A stretch of DNA of 64,000 nt from Flavobacterium gelidicaeli (GCF_013294005.1 NZ_JABSNK010000002.1:62001-126000); one strand, 5' to 3'. Counted from the stretch's first letter, positions 33,620-43,729 are shown. Notes: generated by a model not told the origin, from the letters alone. Numbers and translations are program-made.

Positions 33620-35263
33620 TTATTTTTTATCTAAATAATAGTTCAATAAAAAGGAAGTTGAACTATCATGATTGGCTATTTTTCCAGTTTCAATTTCGCT
33701 TAATATAGAGCTAGCCAACTGTTTACCTAATTCTACTCCCCATTGATCAAAACTAAAGATATTCCAGATTATTCCTTGAACAAAAATCTTATGTTCATAT
33801 AAAGCAATTAACGATCCTAATGTCTTAGGGGTTAGCTGCTCAATCAATAACGTATTAGTAGGCTTATTGCCTTCAAATACTTTAAAAGGTAATAAAAATG
33901 CTGCTTTTGATGCTTTTAACCCTTGTTTGTCAAATTCAGCTTGGACTTTTTCTTTAGACTTTCCTTGCATCAATGCTTCGGTTTGCGCAAAAAAGTTTGA
34001 CATTAATTTATTATGATGGTCCTGGTCTCCATATAAAGGTTTTACATAACCTATAAAATCAGAAGGAATTAATTTAGTTCCTTGATGAATCAATTGAAAA
34101 AAGGCATGTTGCGCATTTGTACCTGGCTCTCCCCAAATAATCGTACCGGTCTCATAATTTACTACCTTACCATCTCTCCCTACACTCTTGCCGTTACTCT
34201 CCATTGTGCCTTGCTGTAAATAAGGCGCCAATTTTTGTAAATACTGTGTGTAGGGAATTAGCGCTTCACTTTCGGCTCCAAAGAAGTTATTGTACCAAAC
34301 ACTTAATAAAGCTAAGACGACTGGGATATTTTTATCAAAATCAGCTGTTTTGAAGTGATCGTCCATTTCATTTGCCCCATTTAACAACTCCTCAAAATTG
34401 TCAAAACCTACTGCAAGACTAATTGTTAAACCCACAGCACTCCACAACGAGAAACGTCCGCCTACCCAATCCCACATTGGAAAAACATTGTCAGGATTGA
34501 TTCCGAATTGTGTTACTTTTTCAATATTAGTTGAAACTGCAACAAAATGTTGGGCAATATCTTTTTGTATAGCACTATTTAAAAACCATTTTTTTATAGT
34601 TTCAGAATTTGTTAGCGTTTCTTGAGTTGTAAATGTTTTAGAAACAATAACAAAAAGTGTAGTCTCGGGATTTAATTTCTTTATAATTTCATTTACATGA
34701 TCCCCATCAATATTTGAAACAAAATGCACGTTTAAGTGGTTCTTATAATACTGTAAAGCCTCAACTGCCATAGCAGGGCCTAAATCAGAACCTCCAATAC
34801 CAATATTAACAACATCAGTGAAAGCCTTGCTTGTATAACCCTTTCTATCACCCGATATAACTTCATGGCAAAATTCTTTTATTTTATCTTTTACAGCATA
34901 AACTTCTGGAATAACATTCTCTCCATTTACATTTACTACCGCATTTTCTTTTGCTCGTAAAGCAGTATGTAGTACTGCTCTATTTTCGGTTTGATTTATA
35001 ATCTCTCCATCAAAATAATCCGTGATAGCATTTTTCAATCCCATTTCGTTTGCCAAATCTAAAAGTAACGAAATAGTCTCTTGATTTATTCTGTTCTTAG
35101 AGTAATCAAGTAAAAAATCATTCCATTTTATATTGAATTTTGTTGTTCTCGCAGCGTCCTCTTTAAACATTTCTTGCATAGAAACATTTTGCATAACTTC
35201 AAAATGCTGCTGAAGTTTGCTCCAAGACGGAGTTGTTGTTGGGTTAATTGTTTGTAAAGCCAT
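33620..35263 (-). CDS. pgi: Glucose-6-phosphate isomerase
   Basis: 547 residues, the standard long form. Visible signatures: [52 protein letters not shown], the active-site segment [12 protein letters not shown], and [15 protein letters not shown]. It interconverts glucose-6-phosphate and fructose-6-phosphate in the cytosol, directly upstream of the PfkB-type phosphofructokinase reaction encoded elsewhere in this window. Monocistronic, flanked by terminators. Confidence 0.98.
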   Translation of the reverse strand: MALQTINPTTTPSWSKLQQHFEVMQNVSMQEMFKEDAARTTKFNIKWNDFLLDYSKNRINQETISLLLDLANEMGLKNAITDYFDGEIINQTENRAVLHTALRAKENAVVNVNGENVIPEVYAVKDKIKEFCHEVISGDRKGYTSKAFTDVVNIGIGGSDLGPAMAVEALQYYKNHLNVHFVSNIDGDHVNEIIKKLNPETTLFVIVSKTFTTQETLTNSETIKKWFLNSAIQKDIAQHFVAVSTNIEKVTQFGINPDNVFPMWDWVGGRFSLWSAVGLTISLAVGFDNFEELLNGANEMDDHFKTADFDKNIPVVLALLSVWYNNFFGAESEALIPYTQYLQKLAPYLQQGTMESNGKSVGRDGKVVNYETGTIIWGEPGTNAQHAFFQLIHQGTKLIPSDFIGYVKPLYGDQDHHNKLMSNFFAQTEALMQGKSKEKVQAEFDKQGLKASKAAFLLPFKVFEGNKPTNTLLIEQLTPKTLGSLIALYEHKIFVQGIIWNIFSFDQWGVELGKQLASSILSEIETGKIANHDSSTSFLLNYYLDKK

Positions 35264-35374
35264 TTTTTTTAGTTCAAGTGTTTAATGGTTGTAAAAATAC
35301 TGAAATATGTTTTAACTAATAAACCCTTTCAAACAAATACGAAAATCAACATTCTTCGCAGCGTTACTTTCGAT

Positions 35375-35416
35375 AAAAATAAAGCTCCAAATTATCAAAT
35401 TGACAACTTGGAGCCT
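35375..35416 (-). terminator. Terminator of the M23 peptidase gene
   Basis: Minus strand GGCTCCAA, 17-base AT-rich loop, TTGGAGCTTTATTTTT. The outer stem is eight base pairs. Confidence 0.65.
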
Positions 35417-35464
35417 CATATTAAATTTTATATCTATAAAACAAGTTTAATCTAAAAATTTTAT

Positions 35465-36697
35465 TTACAAATTAGCAATACTGTCTAATTCTAATTTTAG
35501 TGGTGTTATTTTCTTTAAAAAACGGGCTTTATTAGTTCCTTCCATAGGTTCTCCACTTGGCAAATTTAACTTTAAAGCATCAACTTGAACTCCATTTTTC
35601 CAGAAACGGTAACAAACATGAGGACCCGTTGCTAAGCCAGTACTCCCTACTCTTCCTATTACATCTCCTTGATTAACATGCTGACCTCGTCTAACTAATA
35701 TTTTTGACATGTGTAAATATTGCGTAGAATAAGTTCCGTTGTGTTTGACTTTGACAAAATTACCATTACCCGCAGTATAACCTGCTTGTTCAACTACTCC
35801 TGAAGCAGTAGTTGTTATAGGCGTCCCTGTTGGAGCTGCATAATCTGTTCCTTTATGTGCTTTCCAGCGGTGTTGTACGGGGTGAAATCTATTCATTGTA
35901 AAACGGGAAGTAATTCTACTAAATTTAATAGGCGTTTTTAGAAAAAAGTTTTTTAACGTTTTCCCTTCTTCATCATAATATTCAACTTTGCCAGTAGATT
36001 CATTTTGAGCAAAAGGAAAAGCATAAACAAACTTCCCCTTGTATTCAAAGAACGAAGCTTCTAGTTCGTCAACTCCATCATAAATAGAATCGTTAATAAA
36101 CCTTTCGGTAAAAGTAATTCCGTAGCGATCGCCTTTTTTTAATTTAAAGAAATCAATTGACCACGAATAAATCTTAGTTATTCTATTAGCTAAAGCAGCT
36201 TCTACTCCTGCATTTCCTAAAGTTTCAGACAAAGAGCCTTTTAAAACACCTCCTATTGTACGTCTTCTAATAGTAATAGGTCTCGTTTTTTTATGTGCTA
36301 CAATAACTGAATCACGTAAATCAAAAATATAATAACTTAAAGCATCTGGTTGGTACACAAAAACCTCTAATTTGTTTTTCTTATCCTTAGATCGCAACAT
36401 AGTATAAGCCTTATTAGGCCTAATAATGCGAACATCAAAAGTATCTTTTACACTTTCAACAATTTCATACACTTTCCTGTCACCAATGTTTTGCTTGTTT
36501 ATAATTGTACCAAAAGTATCCCCTTTTCTTACCGTGTCTTGTACTACATTATAATCAGAAAAATTAAAGCCAAAATCAGAATTCTCCGCAACTGCTTTCA
36601 CCTTTTTAATTGGCAATTTATTTTCAGATTTATCTTCGGATTTATTACAAGATAGTATTGTTGTCAATACCATGATAATTATTAATACTTGCTTCAA
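35465..36697 (-). CDS. M23-family metallopeptidase lipoprotein
   Basis: 410 residues. The signal ends in a lipobox TILSC with C17, so it is membrane-anchored outside the cytoplasm. Residues ~50-140 look like a LysM/OapA-like region, and 255-385 are the M23 (LytM) peptidase. Zinc ligands H281 and D285 (HKGTDYAAP) and H329 (YLHMS) are present. The usual final HxH is H360-V-C362, with Cys replacing the second His, which in LytM is a zinc ligand. It probably cleaves peptide cross-links in peptidoglycan. It is 27 bases downstream of the dioxygenase gene and likely co-transcribed with it. Confidence 0.9.
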   Translation of the reverse strand: MKQVLIIIMVLTTILSCNKSEDKSENKLPIKKVKAVAENSDFGFNFSDYNVVQDTVRKGDTFGTIINKQNIGDRKVYEIVESVKDTFDVRIIRPNKAYTMLRSKDKKNKLEVFVYQPDALSYYIFDLRDSVIVAHKKTRPITIRRRTIGGVLKGSLSETLGNAGVEAALANRITKIYSWSIDFFKLKKGDRYGITFTERFINDSIYDGVDELEASFFEYKGKFVYAFPFAQNESTGKVEYYDEEGKTLKNFFLKTPIKFSRITSRFTMNRFHPVQHRWKAHKGTDYAAPTGTPITTTASGVVEQAGYTAGNGNFVKVKHNGTYSTQYLHMSKILVRRGQHVNQGDVIGRVGSTGLATGPHVCYRFWKNGVQVDALKLNLPSGEPMEGTNKARFLKKITPLKLELDSIANL

Positions 36698-36724
36698 ACT
36701 ATGTGTGTTTTTTTCTAATTCAAC

Positions 36725-37660
36725 TTATTTTTCAAGACCCCAATTTGCCAACTCTTCCTCACTCCACAATTCTGGAAAAAAGATTCTTCGTTGGTATTTT
36801 GGATGCATATACTTTTTCCAATCACTACCACCAGTAGCTTCTCCATCTCCTTTTCCGCTGTGATCAATATACTTTATAGCTACATTAAGATGCTGCATTA
36901 CCCAAGTAATATTCACTGTATGGTCAAAATGACGCATTGCTTTTACAAGGTCAGGATTTTTTTGGTCTAATTCAGGAAGTTGTTTGAATTTTTGCCAAAT
37001 ATTTATAGAATTGTATTGTTCCATGTGTTTTAAAAACACGTCTTTGTACTTGCGCTCAAATTCCTCTAATAAAAATGATTTTTTACCAGTTGTATAGTCT
37101 TTTCCTGCCGCCTGCCAATATAAGTGCTCAAAAGCATTTTCGTAAGGTGTATTTCTATCAATTTTACCTCTGAAGCGATTATCAATTAGATTAATCAAAT
37201 CAGTTGATGTGAATTCTATTAAACGGTATTGTGCACTTTGAAACCCACTTGCAGGAGTTAACGTCGTTCTAAATTTCATATATTGCTCCACTTCCATACC
37301 TTCTTCCATAATACTAAAAGACGTGGTGAGCATGTCAAAATAGCGACTTACACGCATAATCCTTTCGGTAAAAAAACCAGTATTTATATTGTCACTATGA
37401 CATATTTGCTGCATTTCCCATAGAATCATCTTGAAAATCAATTCATTTACTTGATGGTACATGATGAAAACCATTTCATCAGGAAGCGTAGTTCTTTGTG
37501 TTTGTAAGCTCAGTAACGCATCAGTTTGAATGTAGTCCCAGTAATTAATTGGTTTTGCCCACAACAAACCTTCAAGATGCGTATCGGTTTTTTGATTTAT
37601 AGCATCGTATTTAAGCTCTATTTCTTTTAAAATAGCTTCTCTATTTTCATTAATGCTCAT
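36725..37660 (-). CDS. kynA: Tryptophan 2,3-dioxygenase family haem protein
   Basis: 311 residues. TDO landmarks: NYWDYIQTDALLSLQ (39-53), the distal His H69 in MYHQVNELIFK, FRTTLTPASGFQS, the likely haem ligand H257 in VMQHLNVAIKYI, and a TGGS motif at 276-279. Compared with the classic enzyme there is a short insertion before TGGS (DHSGKGDGEA). Expected reaction: tryptophan plus O2 to N-formylkynurenine. No kynureninase or formamidase gene is adjacent. The start overlaps the upstream DUF3108 stop (TAATG), so the two are translationally coupled. Confidence 0.88.
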   Translation of the reverse strand: MSINENREAILKEIELKYDAINQKTDTHLEGLLWAKPINYWDYIQTDALLSLQTQRTTLPDEMVFIMYHQVNELIFKMILWEMQQICHSDNINTGFFTERIMRVSRYFDMLTTSFSIMEEGMEVEQYMKFRTTLTPASGFQSAQYRLIEFTSTDLINLIDNRFRGKIDRNTPYENAFEHLYWQAAGKDYTTGKKSFLLEEFERKYKDVFLKHMEQYNSINIWQKFKQLPELDQKNPDLVKAMRHFDHTVNITWVMQHLNVAIKYIDHSGKGDGEATGGSDWKKYMHPKYQRRIFFPELWSEEELANWGLEK

Positions 37661-38430
37661 TATTTTTTTATTTTAAACGTATTGTTTAATCCTTTATAAC
37701 CATCTAAGTCTGCTTTTAGCGAGCCAATTGCTAGGTCTGCTTTTATTCTAATAGGCAGTCTATTATCATCATCTGAAATCCACACTGTCAAACTTTCTTG
37801 CTCTTTAAATACACGGCCTGATTGCACAAGGGGTTTAAAAATCATTGAAGAGACAACGCCAAATTTAGTCGTAATATTTTCACGACCTACAAACTTTAAC
37901 TTAAATTTTGTTGTTTCATCATCAAAGAACATATCTATAGCAATAGACTCCCCTGTATTGATCTTTTCGATCCCTGGATAGTTTCTTAAATAATAAAATG
38001 CCGATAAAATATCTTGTGTGTTTCTAGGAATTACAAACGTTTTCTCATTATTGTTTTTATAATCTTTTACGAGAATTCTATTTGATGATTGATTAAAAAA
38101 GCCTTCTTGATTTTTTTTGTAGCCACCTTCGTCAATTTTTCTAACAAATCGATACGGACTTCCGGTTTCTTTGTCAATATAGCTTTCATATAAATCATCT
38201 ACTTTAAAGAAAAAACGAGACATACCAGTTGTGTACCCTTTACCCACAACATGAAATACTTTTTTGTTATTTATTGTAGCATCTTTGACCTCAAGTGTGG
38301 CGTAGCCTGCATTAACTAATCCGTAGTGGATACGAAATTTAAACCATTCTCCTACATCGTAGGCGTCTTGGTTGCGGTTATCAAAACTTACTGTTAGTAC
38401 CAATAAGAAGAATAGGATTATTTTTTTCAT
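37660..38430 (-). CDS. DUF3108 domain protein, exported
   Basis: 256 residues. A short hydrophobic signal (MKKIILFFLLVLTVS) is followed by a DUF3108-type beta-rich domain: GEWFKFRIHYGLVNAGYATLEV, RFVRKIDEGGYKKNQ, DILSAFYYLRN, WISDDDNRLPIRIKADLAIGSL. The family is thought to sit in the periplasm and has no established activity. The stop overlaps the start of the tryptophan dioxygenase gene by one base. A -7 box at 38605-38612 is a likely promoter, and a hairpin with a T tract lies in the leader. Confidence 0.88.
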   Translation of the reverse strand: MKKIILFFLLVLTVSFDNRNQDAYDVGEWFKFRIHYGLVNAGYATLEVKDATINNKKVFHVVGKGYTTGMSRFFFKVDDLYESYIDKETGSPYRFVRKIDEGGYKKNQEGFFNQSSNRILVKDYKNNNEKTFVIPRNTQDILSAFYYLRNYPGIEKINTGESIAIDMFFDDETTKFKLKFVGRENITTKFGVVSSMIFKPLVQSGRVFKEQESLTVWISDDDNRLPIRIKADLAIGSLKADLDGYKGLNNTFKIKK

Positions 38431-38490
38431 AATTTACTTTTTCTATTTATTGTAGTAAGTTGCAAATTTTGTTCCAAATATATTAAAACA

Positions 38491-38523
38491 AAAAAACTCA
38501 GTCAAATAATGACTGAGTTTTTA
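38491..38523 (-). terminator. Terminator or leader attenuator between hppD and the DUF3108 gene
   Basis: Minus strand AAAAACTCAGTC, loop, GACTGAGTTTTTTT. It is ~200 bases past the hppD stop and ~60 bases before the DUF3108 start, but downstream of the -7 box at 38605. It can end hppD transcripts or attenuate the DUF3108 operon. Confidence 0.75.
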
Positions 38524-38572
38524 TGCTATTAACTAACCAAAAAACTATAAATTATGAAATTTATATCAAATC

Positions 38573-38592
38573 GGAAGGAAACCACCCCTTCC
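38573..38592. repeat. Short GC-rich inverted repeat in the DUF3108 leader
   Basis: GGAAGG and CCTTCC flank an 8-base loop, between the -7 box and the terminator-like hairpin. Confidence 0.45.
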
Positions 38593-38604
38593 ATTTTGCG
38601 AGTG

Positions 38605-38612
38605 CAAAGGTA
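38605..38612 (-). promoter_or_regulatory. -7 box for the DUF3108-kynA-M23 cluster
   Basis: Minus strand TACCTTTG, a perfect TAnnTTTG, followed by C. No -33 TTG at the right distance. Confidence 0.5.
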
Positions 38613-38720
38613 GTTAACAAAACTAGATATGAAAACTAAAAAAAAAGTTTAACAAATCATTGATAAAATTCGAACTGTTTGAATAGTTATTTTTTCACAT
38701 AATGCAAAAAAAAGACGTTT

Positions 38721-39881
38721 TTACAAAGTTCCTCGTAATTCTTGTTCTCTCTCGATTGATTCAAAAAGTGCTTTAAAATTTCCCGCTCCAAAACCTTTGG
38801 CTCCCATTCTTTGAATAATTTCAAAAAACAAGGTGGGTCTATCTTGTACTGGTTTAGTAAAAATTTGCAATAAATACCCTTCTTCATCGGCATCTACCAT
38901 GATGGCTAACTTTTCTATTTCACCTAAATCTTCTTTCATCATTTTCATGTGCTCTCCCAAACGTTCTGGAATTGCCTGATAATAAGTATGTGGTGGCGCT
39001 GATAAAAACTCAACTCCTCTTGCTTTTAATTCACTTACTGTTTTAATAATATCATCAGTAGCTATTGCTATATGTTGTATTCCTGGACCTCCATAGAAAT
39101 CTAAGTACTCTTCGATTTGTGATTTTTTCTTTCCTTCGGCTGGTTCATTGATTGGAAATTTAATCCTACCATTTCCGTTTGACATTACTTTACTCATCAA
39201 AGCAGAATATTCTGTATTGATTTGTTTGTCATCAAAAGAAAGGAAGTTTACAAATCCCATCACCTCTTCATAGAACTTCACCCATGTGTTCATTTCGTTC
39301 CAACCTACATTTCCTACCATGTGGTCAATGTACTTTAAACCTGTTGGTGTTGGGTTATAATCTGATTTCCATTCTTTATAGCCTGGCAAGAAAACACCGT
39401 TGTAGTTTTTACGCTCAACGAATATATGAACTGTTTCTCCATAAGTGTAAATTCCAGAACGCACTACTTCTCCATGCTCATCTTTTTCTACAGTTGGCTC
39501 CATAAATGAACGTGCGCCACGTTTCATAGTTTCTTCGTAAGCGCTAGTTGCATCTTCAACCCAAAGAGCAGCTACTTTTACTCCGTCACCGTGTTTTCTT
39601 AAATGCTCATGAATAGGTGAGTCTTGTGTTAAAGGCGTCGTTAATACAATACGTATTTTGTCTTGTTTTAAAACATAAGACGTTCTATCTCTTACTCCTG
39701 TTTCTAGTCCGGCATACGCCAATGATTGGTAACCGAAAGCTGTTTTATAATAATGAGCGGATTGTTTTGCGTTTCCTACATAGAATTCTACATAATCAGT
39801 TCCTAATAACGGAAGGAAATCTTGTGCTCCTTCAAATATTTTCTCTAATCCGTATTCTACTGATTTTACTTCTTTTGCCAT
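38721..39881 (-). CDS. hppD: 4-hydroxyphenylpyruvate dioxygenase
   Basis: 386 residues in two vicinal-oxygen-chelate halves. The iron ligands are H187 (YIDHMVGN), H270 (GIQHIAIAT) and E354 (LFFEIIQR). The C-terminal GAGNFKALFESIE is the usual lid region. It converts 4-hydroxyphenylpyruvate to homogentisate in tyrosine degradation. The next enzyme, homogentisate dioxygenase, is encoded just upstream on the same strand, with a structured RNA element on the opposite strand between them. Confidence 0.97.
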   Translation of the reverse strand: MAKEVKSVEYGLEKIFEGAQDFLPLLGTDYVEFYVGNAKQSAHYYKTAFGYQSLAYAGLETGVRDRTSYVLKQDKIRIVLTTPLTQDSPIHEHLRKHGDGVKVAALWVEDATSAYEETMKRGARSFMEPTVEKDEHGEVVRSGIYTYGETVHIFVERKNYNGVFLPGYKEWKSDYNPTPTGLKYIDHMVGNVGWNEMNTWVKFYEEVMGFVNFLSFDDKQINTEYSALMSKVMSNGNGRIKFPINEPAEGKKKSQIEEYLDFYGGPGIQHIAIATDDIIKTVSELKARGVEFLSAPPHTYYQAIPERLGEHMKMMKEDLGEIEKLAIMVDADEEGYLLQIFTKPVQDRPTLFFEIIQRMGAKGFGAGNFKALFESIEREQELRGTL

Positions 39882-39992
39882 TGTGTTTATTTTTATGCGA
39901 AATCTAATTTTGAAACGCGAATGAAGCGGATAAAATTGATTTTTACTGATTTTTTCTAATTTAAAATTTGTGTGTTAATTGCACTTAATCCT

Positions 39993-40069
39993 AGCCCTGA
40001 TGGTAGCGGTATCCTTTATGTTTTTTCTTTAAAAACATAAAGATTTAGCGAACAGCAGGAAATTGCTCC
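39993..40069 (+). ncRNA. Structured RNA element 2 (flavo-1-like)
   Basis: AGCCCTGATGG-TAGCGGTATCC and TTAGCGAACAGCAGGAAATT-GCTCC flank a 12-pair central stem (40014-40025 with 40031-40042). CCTG (39996-39999) pairs with CAGG (40056-40059). It lies antisense to the hmgA-hppD transcription direction. A near -7 box, TAAAATTTG (39962-39970, one extra base in the spacer), with TTG at 39937-39939 could start it. Confidence 0.7.
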
Positions 40070-40132
40070 TACCTATAAAACTAATCAAAATGAAAATTAT
40101 AATGTGGTTATTTTATTGCAAGCAAATACTAC

Positions 40133-41290
40133 TTACTCTACCCAAGATTTATAGTACTGACCGTCATCAAGTCCCATTGCTTCCTCGGTAACCATCAACG
40201 GACGGAACGTATCGACCATAACTGCCAACTCTTCTGTGCCTTTATGCCCAATACTGCGTTCCATTGCTCCTGGTGCTGGACCGTGCGGAATCCCTTTTGG
40301 GTGCAAGGTGATGTGTCCTTGCTCGATATTGTTGCGGCTCATAAAATCGCCATCAACATAATACAATACTTCATCACTGTCGATATTACTGTGATTGTAA
40401 GGTGCCGGAACTGATTTTGGGTGGTAATCATACAACCTTGGCACGAAGGAACAAACAACAAATGTAGCGGTTTCAAATGTTTGATGCACCGGTGGCGGTT
40501 GGTGTACACGCCCAGTTATTGGTTCGAAATTGTGAATACTAAATCCGTATGGAAAATTGTATCCGTCCCAACCTATTACATCAAAAGGATGCGTGGCATA
40601 AACCACTTCGTGCATCATGCCTTCTTTTTTGATTTTGATTAAAAAGTCGCCTTTTTCGTCGTGTGTTTCTAGCTCGCTTGGCAAGATAAAATCACGTTCG
40701 CAAAAAGGAGAATGTTCTAAATGTTGTCCAGATTCGTTTTTATAACGTTTTGGAGTATAAAAAGGCGCAAACGACTCGACGTAGAACAAGCGATTATCTT
40801 CGGTATCAAATTGAATTTGGTATATGATTCCGCGAGGAATAATCAGATAATCTCCGTACTCAAAAGGGATATTCCCTAACATAGTGCGTAATTTTCCTTT
40901 CCCTTTATGGATGAAAATCATTTCATCGGCATCGGCATTTTTATAGAAATATTCTGTAAGTGATTTTCGGGGTGCGGCAAGTCCTATTGTACAGTCTTTA
41001 TTGACTAACATGGGTTTGCGACTTTCTAAGAAATCATCGGCTGGTTTCAATTCAAAACCTTTAAGAAGCAATGATTTTATGTTTTTACCAATGGCAATTT
41101 TTGGTTCTACTGAATACGATTTAAGTATTTCTTTAATCTGTGTTGGCCTATGAACATGGTAAGATAAAGAGGCGTGACCATGAAACCCTTCGGCACCAAA
41201 TAACTGTTCGTAGTAAAAACCTCCATCTGGTTTTACAAATTGCGTGTGTCTTTTTTGAGGAAAAGTCCCTAATTTATGATATAATGGCAT
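40133..41290 (-). CDS. hmgA: Homogentisate 1,2-dioxygenase
   Basis: 385 residues, cupin fold. GEGFHGHASLSYH-type N-terminus (FGAEGFHGHASLSYHVHRPT), the central EMIFIHKGKGKL and GDYLIIPRGIIYQ cupin motifs, and the C-terminal metal-binding segment TLHPKGIPHGP with downstream His and Glu are all present. It opens the ring of homogentisate to maleylacetoacetate, the step after HppD. The later enzymes of the pathway are not in this window. Confidence 0.95.
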   Translation of the reverse strand: MPLYHKLGTFPQKRHTQFVKPDGGFYYEQLFGAEGFHGHASLSYHVHRPTQIKEILKSYSVEPKIAIGKNIKSLLLKGFELKPADDFLESRKPMLVNKDCTIGLAAPRKSLTEYFYKNADADEMIFIHKGKGKLRTMLGNIPFEYGDYLIIPRGIIYQIQFDTEDNRLFYVESFAPFYTPKRYKNESGQHLEHSPFCERDFILPSELETHDEKGDFLIKIKKEGMMHEVVYATHPFDVIGWDGYNFPYGFSIHNFEPITGRVHQPPPVHQTFETATFVVCSFVPRLYDYHPKSVPAPYNHSNIDSDEVLYYVDGDFMSRNNIEQGHITLHPKGIPHGPAPGAMERSIGHKGTEELAVMVDTFRPLMVTEEAMGLDDGQYYKSWVE

Positions 41291-41471
41291 GTTTTTTTGT
41301 TTAAAGTGTAACTAAATAAAGCTAGAAGGCTTTGAAATTTGCTATTCTAAATCAAAAAAGAGTACCCTATTCAGGATTTCTCTTGATAAGGAATTGAAGA
41401 TACGTTAACAAACCTGCCCATTTTGTTTTCATTATAACAAATATCGGAATTATTATTGAAATAAATTAAAT

Positions 41472-43673
41472 TTAAAACATAAATCCTACACTAAACCAAG
41501 TGTATCCTTTTGAATTTTCGGGAGACCAAGAGTGCTTAATTTCTATGGGGCCAATAACCGTTTCTAATCCATAACCTACAGCATAACCCGAATATTTAGG
41601 TATCGAAATCCAGTCTACAGAGTCGAATATTCTATTTCCTAAATTAGCAAAATTAGCCGTAAAATTAACATGGTTGTTTTTAAATATTTGATAATCAACC
41701 GTACCTGTAGTTTTTATGTAACTATCTCCAGCAATACTTAAAAAATCGTAACCGTAAAAATGTCTAAAATTATTAAATGTTTTATATCCATAACCACCTA
41801 AAATAAAATTAAAAAACGGTACGCTTTGATCTCCAAAAGAAAAACCAGCTTCTGTTTGAAACTTTATAGTGGCTTTTTTAAATAAAGTTGCTGCTAATCC
41901 AAATTCTGCTTTTGCAATACTAAAAGGCTCAAAAGATTTTGTATAATCTGATGATAATAAAAACGACTTTATATCTCCTGAGAAAAACCATCCTCTAGTA
42001 GGAAAGTCTTTATCATCAAAAGAATCGTATTTCATGTATCCAAAAACACTTGCATAACTACTTTTATCAATTACAGGCGCAGTTGCAGTTACCGTTTCTG
42101 AATTTATTTTGAGGTATTTATACTCTAACCCTCCACCTATTAAAAATTTTTGAACAAATAAAGATTGAAAATAAAATTGACTGGTAACGTCTAAAAAATC
42201 AACATTAATATTATTTACGCTTACATCTGCAAGGTCTAAACCACCTAACTGGCTCACTACATTACGGTTAAATTGATTTAAAGTTGACTTGAACCCAAAA
42301 CTTAAATTATAGCCATTCTCAATATAATAATCAAAATTGTACCTGAAGTTATCTCCTAAAACAACATCTAAAGAAGCAATATCATTTTTAAAAAATGTCT
42401 TTTTACGAGTTAGATTAATTAAAATACCACTTTTAAACAAGCCGTCATAATGCAAACCAAATTTCAGAAAAGATTTTGTTTGATTCTCTTTTAATTGCAA
42501 ACTCAAATTATCATCACCATTGTTAGCATCTAAAGAGTAATTGATAACACTAAAGTTTTGTGTAGCATTGATATTGTTTATCCCACGCTCTAACTGTTCA
42601 TAACTAATTTTAGTGTTGGGTTTAAAACGTAATTTTCCAAGTACATAATCTCTTGTAAAATCATCTAAATGATTGATATTTATATCCTTTATTTCTAAAC
42701 TATCTTTATTGATAATCATTTTTGGTTTCACATAAGCTGTTTGTCCTTCAGCTAGTTGTTGAATTTTATCATACACTGCAAACGTAGCATTTTCTCCCTT
42801 TTTGATAATTTCATTTCCTTTATCAAAAGAGATAACGCCGTAGTCCTTAATATCTGGCTTAATATAAATATCTGTTTGAGCTACATTCTCTTTCATTTTT
42901 TCAATGGAATGCAGGTTGGTTATTTGAACTAGAATACGTGTTGCATCTTTTAAAGATTTTCTAGTTAACAAATCATCTTGAACATCAACACCTATAATAA
43001 TATCAGCACCTAATTTTCTAACTTCATCAATAGGATAATTATTAGTAACACCTCCATCAACCAGTAATTTACCGTCGACCTCTACAGGTGAAAATAACGA
43101 CGGAAACGCCGCACTAGCAATTATAGCTTGCGGCAAGTTACCGCTATCCAATATGACTTGTTTTCCAGTTTCTATATCAGTACCAATACATAAAAAAGGA
43201 ATTGGTAATTTATTGAAATCCCTAACATGCCTTACATTACGAGTTAATTTACTAATTAAGTTAAAATTGTACATTCCTTTAGAAAGGGCCTCTGGAATGC
43301 CCACTCTAAACTTAGTAAAAGGCAATACTAAGGCATATAATTCATCATTTCTTTTTTCGTAGAAATTCTTTGAAGACCTAGGTACAAAATCATTTATTAA
43401 CTCATCAAAATTAGTTTTTTGAAAAACAGAATCAATCTGTGAAGCGGTATAACCTGAAGCATACAACCCCCCTATGACTGCTCCCATACTGGTTCCTCCT
43501 ATATAATCAATCTTAATTCCTGCATCTTCTAAAACTTTTAAAACACCTATATGCGCAAATCCTTTGGCTCCTCCTCCGCTAAGCACTAACCCTATTTTAG
43601 GTCGGTTTTGCTCTTGCGAAAATACACTCAAACAAAAGAAAAGCGTGAATATTAAAAGTTTATACTGCTTCAT
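41472..43673 (-). CDS. Patatin-like phospholipase fused to a BamA-type barrel
   Basis: 733 residues. A signal peptide ends at SVFSQ (~20). The patatin domain (25-~320) has the oxyanion hole GGGAKG (33-38), nucleophile S62 in GTSMG, and catalytic D206 in DGG. A POTRA-like region (~325-400) and a C-terminal 16-strand barrel of the surface-antigen/BamA type follow, ending in the aromatic WFSVGFMF. The architecture equals that of PlpD and FplA, in which the barrel anchors the lipase in the outer membrane. It probably hydrolyses phospholipids. Single gene, 56 bases from uvrC on the same strand. Confidence 0.93.
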   Translation of the reverse strand: MKQYKLLIFTLFFCLSVFSQEQNRPKIGLVLSGGGAKGFAHIGVLKVLEDAGIKIDYIGGTSMGAVIGGLYASGYTASQIDSVFQKTNFDELINDFVPRSSKNFYEKRNDELYALVLPFTKFRVGIPEALSKGMYNFNLISKLTRNVRHVRDFNKLPIPFLCIGTDIETGKQVILDSGNLPQAIIASAAFPSLFSPVEVDGKLLVDGGVTNNYPIDEVRKLGADIIIGVDVQDDLLTRKSLKDATRILVQITNLHSIEKMKENVAQTDIYIKPDIKDYGVISFDKGNEIIKKGENATFAVYDKIQQLAEGQTAYVKPKMIINKDSLEIKDININHLDDFTRDYVLGKLRFKPNTKISYEQLERGINNINATQNFSVINYSLDANNGDDNLSLQLKENQTKSFLKFGLHYDGLFKSGILINLTRKKTFFKNDIASLDVVLGDNFRYNFDYYIENGYNLSFGFKSTLNQFNRNVVSQLGGLDLADVSVNNINVDFLDVTSQFYFQSLFVQKFLIGGGLEYKYLKINSETVTATAPVIDKSSYASVFGYMKYDSFDDKDFPTRGWFFSGDIKSFLLSSDYTKSFEPFSIAKAEFGLAATLFKKATIKFQTEAGFSFGDQSVPFFNFILGGYGYKTFNNFRHFYGYDFLSIAGDSYIKTTGTVDYQIFKNNHVNFTANFANLGNRIFDSVDWISIPKYSGYAVGYGLETVIGPIEIKHSWSPENSKGYTWFSVGFMF

Positions 43674-43729
43674 AAATAATTATTATTTTTAGGGATTTAT
43701 TCCTTTAACAATTCGCTTCCAAACGATTA

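Noticed and set aside
38550..38613. A 19-codon plus-strand ORF (MKFISNRKETTPSILRVQR)
   Set aside because: No gene follows on that strand, and the region is better explained as the leader and promoter of the minus-strand DUF3108 operon.
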